The notes beneath the pieces were generated by a model. The model searched no databases, was not told the origin of the DNA, and saw only the letters and a list, made by a program, of their open reading frames with translations. From Oscillatoriales cyanobacterium CG2_30_40_61 (GTDB taxonomy: Bacteria > Cyanobacteriota > Cyanobacteriia > Cyanobacteriales > Microcoleaceae), in assembly GCA_001873365.1 (NCBI GenBank), contig MNYZ01000002.1, positions 1-64,000 on the forward strand: 64,000 nucleotides of DNA. The letters are read 5' to 3'. Positions 59,291 to 64,000 of this stretch are shown piece by piece. The position numbers were made by a program, and so were the translations under genes. Each line of letters starts with the position of its first letter. Position 1 is the stretch's first letter.

Positions 59291-59483
59291 AGAAACTGGG
59301 TTTCTACAAAAATATCGAAGAAACCCGGTTTCTGACCAGAAAAAACCGGGTTTCTACAAAAATACCAAGGTTTGTCCCTGGATATCTCAGAAGAAACCCG
59401 GTTTCTGACCAGAAAAAACTGGGTTTCTACAAAAATATCAAGGTTTGTCCCTGGATATCTCAGAAGAAACTCGGTTTCTGACC
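59291..59483. repeat. 73-bp tandem repeat built from AGAAACCcGGTTTCT palindromes
   Basis: Copies 59338-59410 and 59411-59483 plus a shorter copy 59291-59337. Confidence 0.93.
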
Positions 59484-59566
59484 TCCGGTGCGGAAGTCCT
59501 GAAGATACTAGAATTGTTAAGATTCTGGGATCAGTCCTAAAATTTTAGGGGGATTACCCGTCAATA

Positions 59567-60451
59567 TTGGAGACAAAACAGAAAATGAGAATCAGAGTCC
59601 CTCGGGGGATCAAATCGTTTATTTTAGCCCTAATCACCGTTGGGGTAGTTGTTTGCCTTCCCGGACAGGCGGCTCTGGTACGGGTCAATCCTAGCGTCCC
59701 GGAGTTGGGAAATACCTTGTCTGTGGTTTTGGATTCCCCCACTTCCCCAGCCCCCACGGTGACTTGGCAGGGCAAAACCTACCCGATGTTTGCTATTGCT
59801 CCCAACCAGATGCGGGCTCTATTACCGACGACACCTTTGGATCAGCCGGGGACTAAACCCCTACAAGTTAATGATGGGACACAGGTACAAAACCTAATGG
59901 TGGAGTTGCGCGATCGCTCCTTTCCTACTCAGTCCATTTGGCTCCCCCCCGATAAAGAAGGACTCCAAGGTACGGATCAAGAATTTGATCGGGTGGATGC
60001 GTTTAAAGCCTTGGTGACTCCCGAAAAATACTGGAAAGGCCCATTTTTACGTCCCAATGCCGGGGAAATTACTACCATTTATGGTGTCCGTCGTTACTAC
60101 AATGGGGAATTTGCCCAAGATTATTACCATCGGGGTGTAGATTATGGTGGAGCTATGGGATCGCCCGTAGTTGCCCCGGCGGCCGGACGAGTTGCCCTAG
60201 TGGGACGAGAATCTGAGGGATTTGAAATTCACGGCAATGTCATTGGTTTGGATCACGGTCAAGGGGTGGCTAGTATTTTCATGCACCTGAGCCGCATTGA
60301 TGTGAAGGAAGGGGATTTCGTCCAACCCGGTCAAGTGATTGGGGCGGTGGGAGCAACGGGAGCATCAACCGGGCCGCACCTGCATTGGGGTCTCTATGTC
60401 CAGAGCCAAGCTGTTGATCCGGTTCCCTGGCGCTATGCAGCCATTGATTAA
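59567..60451 (+). CDS. M23-family metallopeptidase (LytM-like)
   Basis: TTIYGVRRYYNGEFAQDYYHRGVDYGGAMGSPVVAPAAGRVALVG...VIGLDHGQGVASIFMHLSRIDVKEGDFVQPGQVIGAVGATGASTGPHLHWGLYVQ. Confidence 0.95.
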   Translation: METKQKMRIRVPRGIKSFILALITVGVVVCLPGQAALVRVNPSVPELGNTLSVVLDSPTSPAPTVTWQGKTYPMFAIAPNQMRALLPTTPLDQPGTKPLQVNDGTQVQNLMVELRDRSFPTQSIWLPPDKEGLQGTDQEFDRVDAFKALVTPEKYWKGPFLRPNAGEITTIYGVRRYYNGEFAQDYYHRGVDYGGAMGSPVVAPAAGRVALVGRESEGFEIHGNVIGLDHGQGVASIFMHLSRIDVKEGDFVQPGQVIGAVGATGASTGPHLHWGLYVQSQAVDPVPWRYAAID

Positions 60452-60707
60452 GACGATCAACTCCCCTAAATTCACACCAGAAATAGCCACCGGTAAGTAT
60501 GGTATTATCAGCAGATGTGTCAAAAACTGTAAACTGATTGTGGCTGGGTTTAGGCTAATTCCCTAAGTATTTAAAAATTTAGGTGGCTCTGGTTTTCCCT
60601 ATTTATGCGGTGAATTCCAGTAGTGAAGATCCCAAAAAGCCTTTTTTTAGGGAATATTGAGGCGAGTAGCGGTTAAAAAAAACAATGATGCGAAGTGCAA
60701 CAGCATT

Positions 60708-61244
60708 ATGAGTATTGAAAAGATTGTTGAGCAGGCTTTAGGAGACGGGTATCTGACCCCCTCGATGGAGGCGGAGGTTGGACGAATTTGTAACACCGCT
60801 TCAGAACTATCCATTGAAGAATATATGGCTTTGGATCGGTTGATGGGTGCTTTGTTAACGGGTGAAGTTGTTGTTTTACCCCGCAAACAATTTATTAATG
60901 TCATGGAGGAGTTAGTCCTCAGTGAAGCGATCGCCCGGGTGGCAGAAATTGAAGAAAACAGCGAACAAACCCTAGATGTGGGAGATATTGCTGCCTATGC
61001 CCTCAACCGTCTTCCGCCCCTTTATGCAACGACGGAAGAAGGAGCGCAATTCCAACGTTCAAGGGCTAAAGAAGAACTACAAGTCCTGATTTCTGGCCAG
61101 ATCAAAGCGGCGATTGAACGTAACCTCAACCGGGTTGCTCAAAATCAAACTGTTCTCGGTAAGGCTGGCGGCGACACGGTATTAACTCAAGTCAGTGCCT
61201 TGTTACAAACCTATGCCCAAAACTACGAACGCACCAGCAGTTAG
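60708..61244 (+). CDS. ComFB-family (late competence development) protein
   Basis: KIVEQALGDGYLTPSMEAEVGRI..MALDRLMGALLTGEVVVLPRKQFINVMEELVLSEAIARVAEIE..DVGDIAAYALNRLPPLYATTEEGAQFQ. Confidence 0.85.
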   Translation: MSIEKIVEQALGDGYLTPSMEAEVGRICNTASELSIEEYMALDRLMGALLTGEVVVLPRKQFINVMEELVLSEAIARVAEIEENSEQTLDVGDIAAYALNRLPPLYATTEEGAQFQRSRAKEELQVLISGQIKAAIERNLNRVAQNQTVLGKAGGDTVLTQVSALLQTYAQNYERTSS

Positions 61245-61265
61245 AACCATTGATTAAAAATCAGG

Positions 61266-61310
61266 AATCCCCCGCTTGCCTTTAGGGTACAGCAGGGGAT
61301 TTCTATTTTT
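61266..61310 (+). terminator. Rho-independent terminator after the comFB-like gene
   Basis: AATCCCCCGC...GCAGGGGATT followed by tctattttt. Confidence 0.7.
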
Positions 61311-61389
61311 GCGCTTATTGATAGATGCTTTAAATCTCAGCACCAATCAGTCTCAGACTCTCTCCAATGACTTAAAAACCTCAAGGATA

Positions 61390-62088
61390 TCAGGTATCTT
61401 GTTGGGAAGTTCCGACGGCTTGGTTGGCACGATTCTCCCGTTTCTTGCGTTCGGCTTGGGTCATTTCTTCGATCATGATCCGAGCTTGAGCCAGTTTTTC
61501 CAGATTGCTCCGATAGAGATCTAAATCCTTGAGTAGTTTATCTTGGGGTAAGTGTAGGACTTCCGCCAGTTGACCTAGGATTTTTTCTCGGATGGCTTTA
61601 TCTTGAATCCCTTTGGGATCAGCCTGTTCTAATAGGGTAAATAAACCAATGGCAAATAAACGACTGTATTTGAATTTGGGATTATTGATGATCCCTTGCA
61701 AATGCCCTTTTAACTCCTGATCTGACCCCCCATCGATGGGAGACTTTAACCCTTCAATTAGGTCTGGAATCGATAGATTTTGGGCCAATGCCTGTAAGCG
61801 TTCAGCATCACCCCGATATCGTTGCGGGTCATCTTGTTCGGCTTTGATCAGGGCATTATAAATCGATTCTTGATCAGATAGGGGAAGATACCCCTGCATG
61901 AAGCGATCAAAAGCCGTTACCACACCCAGGGCATAAATGGGGTCATAGCTAAAATCAACGTTGACTGAGAGCAAGTGCATTTCCACCATCAACTCCTCAA
62001 CCACACGACGATAGATCGAGTTGATAGGGCGAGTATGTAGACTGTAAAAAGTACGTTTTGTATCTGAAACCGTGCGGATGTTGTTCAC
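61390..62088 (-). CDS. psb29: Photosystem II biogenesis protein Psb29/Thf1
   Basis: VSDTKRTFYSLHTRPINSIYRRVVEELMVEMHLLSVNVDFSYDPIYALGVVTAFDRFMQGY. Confidence 0.95.
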   Translation of the reverse strand: MNNIRTVSDTKRTFYSLHTRPINSIYRRVVEELMVEMHLLSVNVDFSYDPIYALGVVTAFDRFMQGYLPLSDQESIYNALIKAEQDDPQRYRGDAERLQALAQNLSIPDLIEGLKSPIDGGSDQELKGHLQGIINNPKFKYSRLFAIGLFTLLEQADPKGIQDKAIREKILGQLAEVLHLPQDKLLKDLDLYRSNLEKLAQARIMIEEMTQAERKKRENRANQAVGTSQQDT

Positions 62089-62197
62089 AAGCCAATATTA
62101 AAAGGGACTGAATATCATTCTAAATTTTGGCGGTCGGATTTTGAAGTCGAGAATTTAGATTCGGCTATCGTAGAAAAAACTACAACTGAGTATAACC

Positions 62198-62815
62198 ATG
62201 GTGATTTCCCCTGAACTGAAGGCTTTGGCCGAATATATGGCCGGAGAGTTTGATAATCAACCCCAGGCTTTGGCCGATCCGGTTTGGTACGTCCATTTGC
62301 GTTTGTGGCATCGTCCCGTTTCCCCATCTTGGTTTCCAGAAACCAGTCTGGTACTGTTTGCCGAACAAGCTAATATTGTTAATCTGAATCAACCCTACCG
62401 TCCTCGGTTGATTCAGTTGCGCCATTCTCCCGATGGGGAGTCTAGCTTAGAAGCACAATATTATCTGCCCAAGGATATTAAGGCGGTGCAAGGTGCTGGA
62501 CAAGATCCAGAGCGCCTACGTTATCTGAATGCTGAAGGATTAGAATTTTTGCCCGGTTGCACCCTGAAGATTACCTATGAATGCCTTGGCCCGAATCAAT
62601 ATATTTTCAAAGCTGTGCTACCTGCAAACCAAGTCTGTTGCTTCAGCTATCAAAACAAAACCTATCAGGTGGAATTGGGCTTTGAAGCCACGGCGGATCA
62701 TTTTTTGAGCTATGACAAAGGGATTGACCCTGACACGGGAAAGGGATTATGGGGCGCCCTGTTAGGGCCATTTCAATTTCAAAAACGCCGTAGTTTTCTG
62801 CCCATATTGCCTTAA
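62198..62815 (+). CDS. cpcT: CpcT/CpeT-type phycobiliprotein chromophore lyase
   Basis: LKALAEYMAGEFDNQPQALADPVWYVHLRLWHRPV..LFAEQANIVNLNQPYRPRLIQL..ATADHFLSYDKGIDPDTGKGLWGALLGPFQFQKR. Confidence 0.92.
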   Translation: MVISPELKALAEYMAGEFDNQPQALADPVWYVHLRLWHRPVSPSWFPETSLVLFAEQANIVNLNQPYRPRLIQLRHSPDGESSLEAQYYLPKDIKAVQGAGQDPERLRYLNAEGLEFLPGCTLKITYECLGPNQYIFKAVLPANQVCCFSYQNKTYQVELGFEATADHFLSYDKGIDPDTGKGLWGALLGPFQFQKRRSFLPILP

Positions 62816-62928
62816 AATTCAACTTAAACCCCAAAAATTATTGGTCAGCCCCGGGTGGAGACGCGCCTAAGCCCATCTCCACAACCGAAAGCCGACCTTT
62901 GGGGTGAGGAACCCAGGATATTTTGACT

Positions 62929-63291
62929 TCAAATGGCTCTTACCCCACCTTCGAGAGCTTCTTCTTCCGTCTCAAAAATCTCAAATACAGAATCCATCAT
63001 GGTCACCTCAAACACCAACTTGGCCTCGGGATGAACATTACAAATTCGGAAGCTACCCTTCACTTTGTCAGCATCTCGCATTCCAGCAACCAGTGAAGTC
63101 AGACCTGAACTATCAATAAAGTTCACTTGACCTAGATTTACCACGACATGGCGACTCAATTTAGATATACATTCCTGCAACTTGAGGCGGAATTGCCAAG
63201 CTGTTGTGATGTCTAGGCGTCCTGTTGGTGCCAAGACAATGACCTTTGTGCCATCCTGGGTCGTATGTTCTTTTTGATCGATATGAATCAC
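62929..63291 (-). CDS. STAS-domain anti-sigma factor antagonist
   Basis: VIVLAPTGRLDITTAWQFRLKLQECI..VVVNLGQVNFIDSSGLTSLVAGMRDADKVKGSFRICNV; phospho-acceptor Ser context intact. Confidence 0.92.
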   Translation of the reverse strand: MIHIDQKEHTTQDGTKVIVLAPTGRLDITTAWQFRLKLQECISKLSRHVVVNLGQVNFIDSSGLTSLVAGMRDADKVKGSFRICNVHPEAKLVFEVTMMDSVFEIFETEEEALEGGVRAI

Positions 63292-63346
63292 TGACCGTCC
63301 CCTCGGAATTTTTGATATTGCTTTGGTTGCTTATCTGATCTGTAGT

Positions 63347-63997
63347 TTAACTTAGACCTGTAAGTTGGGAGCAGTCTGTGTTCACCCAATCTTGAGGTTT
63401 CAAGAAAGTCTCATACAGTTCTGCTTCTGGAGTCCCTGGTTTTGGCTCATAGCCATATTCCCATCGTACCAGAGGCGGTAAAGACATGAGAATCGACTCA
63501 GTGCGACCATTGGTTTGTAAGCCAAAAATCGTTCCCCGATCATAAACCAAATTGAATTCCACATATCGACCCCGCCGATATAATTGGAACTGCCGTTCTC
63601 GATCTCCATAGTCATGAGAACGCCTACGTTCTACAATCGGCCCATAAGCGGGTAGAAAAGCTCCTCCACAGTCTTGTGCAAAACTGAACAAAGAGTCCCA
63701 ATCCTTCGGATCAGGGATTCCCACTTTATCACTATACAGGGCGGCTGCTCCTTTCGGATCAGGGCCTTTATAGAGTTGGCTTTGTCCATCTTGATAGTCA
63801 AAAAAGATGCCACCTACTCCCCGGGTTTCTTGCCGATGTTTGAGATAGAAATATTCATCGCACCAGGACTTAAATACAGGATAATACTGTGGATCATGGC
63901 GATCGCAAGTTTCTTTTAAGGTTTGATGGAAATGGTGAGCATCTTCGGCAAAGGGATAATAGGGGGTTAAATCAATACCTCCCCCAAACCACCACAC
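63347..63997 (-). CDS. hemF: Oxygen-dependent coproporphyrinogen III oxidase, 5' end beyond the window
   Basis: [102 protein letters not shown]. The gene continues past 64000. Confidence 0.96.
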   Translation of the reverse strand: MWWFGGGIDLTPYYPFAEDAHHFHQTLKETCDRHDPQYYPVFKSWCDEYFYLKHRQETRGVGGIFFDYQDGQSQLYKGPDPKGAAALYSDKVGIPDPKDWDSLFSFAQDCGGAFLPAYGPIVERRRSHDYGDRERQFQLYRRGRYVEFNLVYDRGTIFGLQTNGRTESILMSLPPLVRWEYGYEPKPGTPEAELYETFLKPQDWVNTDCSQLTGLS

Positions 63998-64000
63998 GGG

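Noticed and set aside
59291-59483. CRISPR array
   Set aside because: The repeats are contiguous 73-bp tandem units with near-identical interiors, so there are no unique spacers, and no cas genes are present.
61266-61310. Solo IS200/IS605 right end similar to the tnpB end
   Set aside because: AATCCCCCGC...GCAGGGGATT followed by a T-rich tract after the comFB-like stop is better explained as an ordinary terminator.
63400-63919. Small ORFs within hemF on both strands
   Set aside because: They overlap the well-supported hemF reading frame and have no independent support.

Overview
The window is AT-rich cyanobacterial chromosome. HIP1 (GCGATCGC) octamers, heptanucleotide STRR repeats, carboxysome ccmK3/ccmK4-like genes, cpcT, psb29/thf1 and petJ-like genes support this; a filamentous Planktothrix/Oscillatoriales-type host is my inference. 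Housekeeping genes include uvrA, tex, mtnA, folB, lepB, pyrC, potBCDA, a CPA2 antiporter, hemF (cut by the window end), tRNA-Arg(CCG) and tRNA-Leu(CAG). Between them lies accessory DNA: an IS630 remnant, four complete and two orphan type II toxin-antitoxin loci, three Uma2-family genes, a stand-alone NB-ARC ATPase, a TnpB gene with all catalytic motifs and a candidate omega-RNA end, an RTX protein next to a giant TPR-GT61 glycosyltransferase, and many palindromic repeats. The observations I would follow first are: (1) a 1612-aa multi-sensor hybrid histidine kinase whose H-box looks intact but whose ATPase boxes and C-terminal receiver residues look lost, translationally coupled to a GGDEF-EAL response regulator; (2) two TA cassettes separated by three copies of a HIP1-containing repeat; (3) the RTX/TPR-GT61 gene pair; (4) a possible structured RNA at 13.69-13.82 kb; (5) a 22-bp perfect hairpin near tnpB; (6) a 73-bp tandem repeat between two divergent genes. 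No CRISPR array was found. All family names come from reading motifs by eye; no database search was run.
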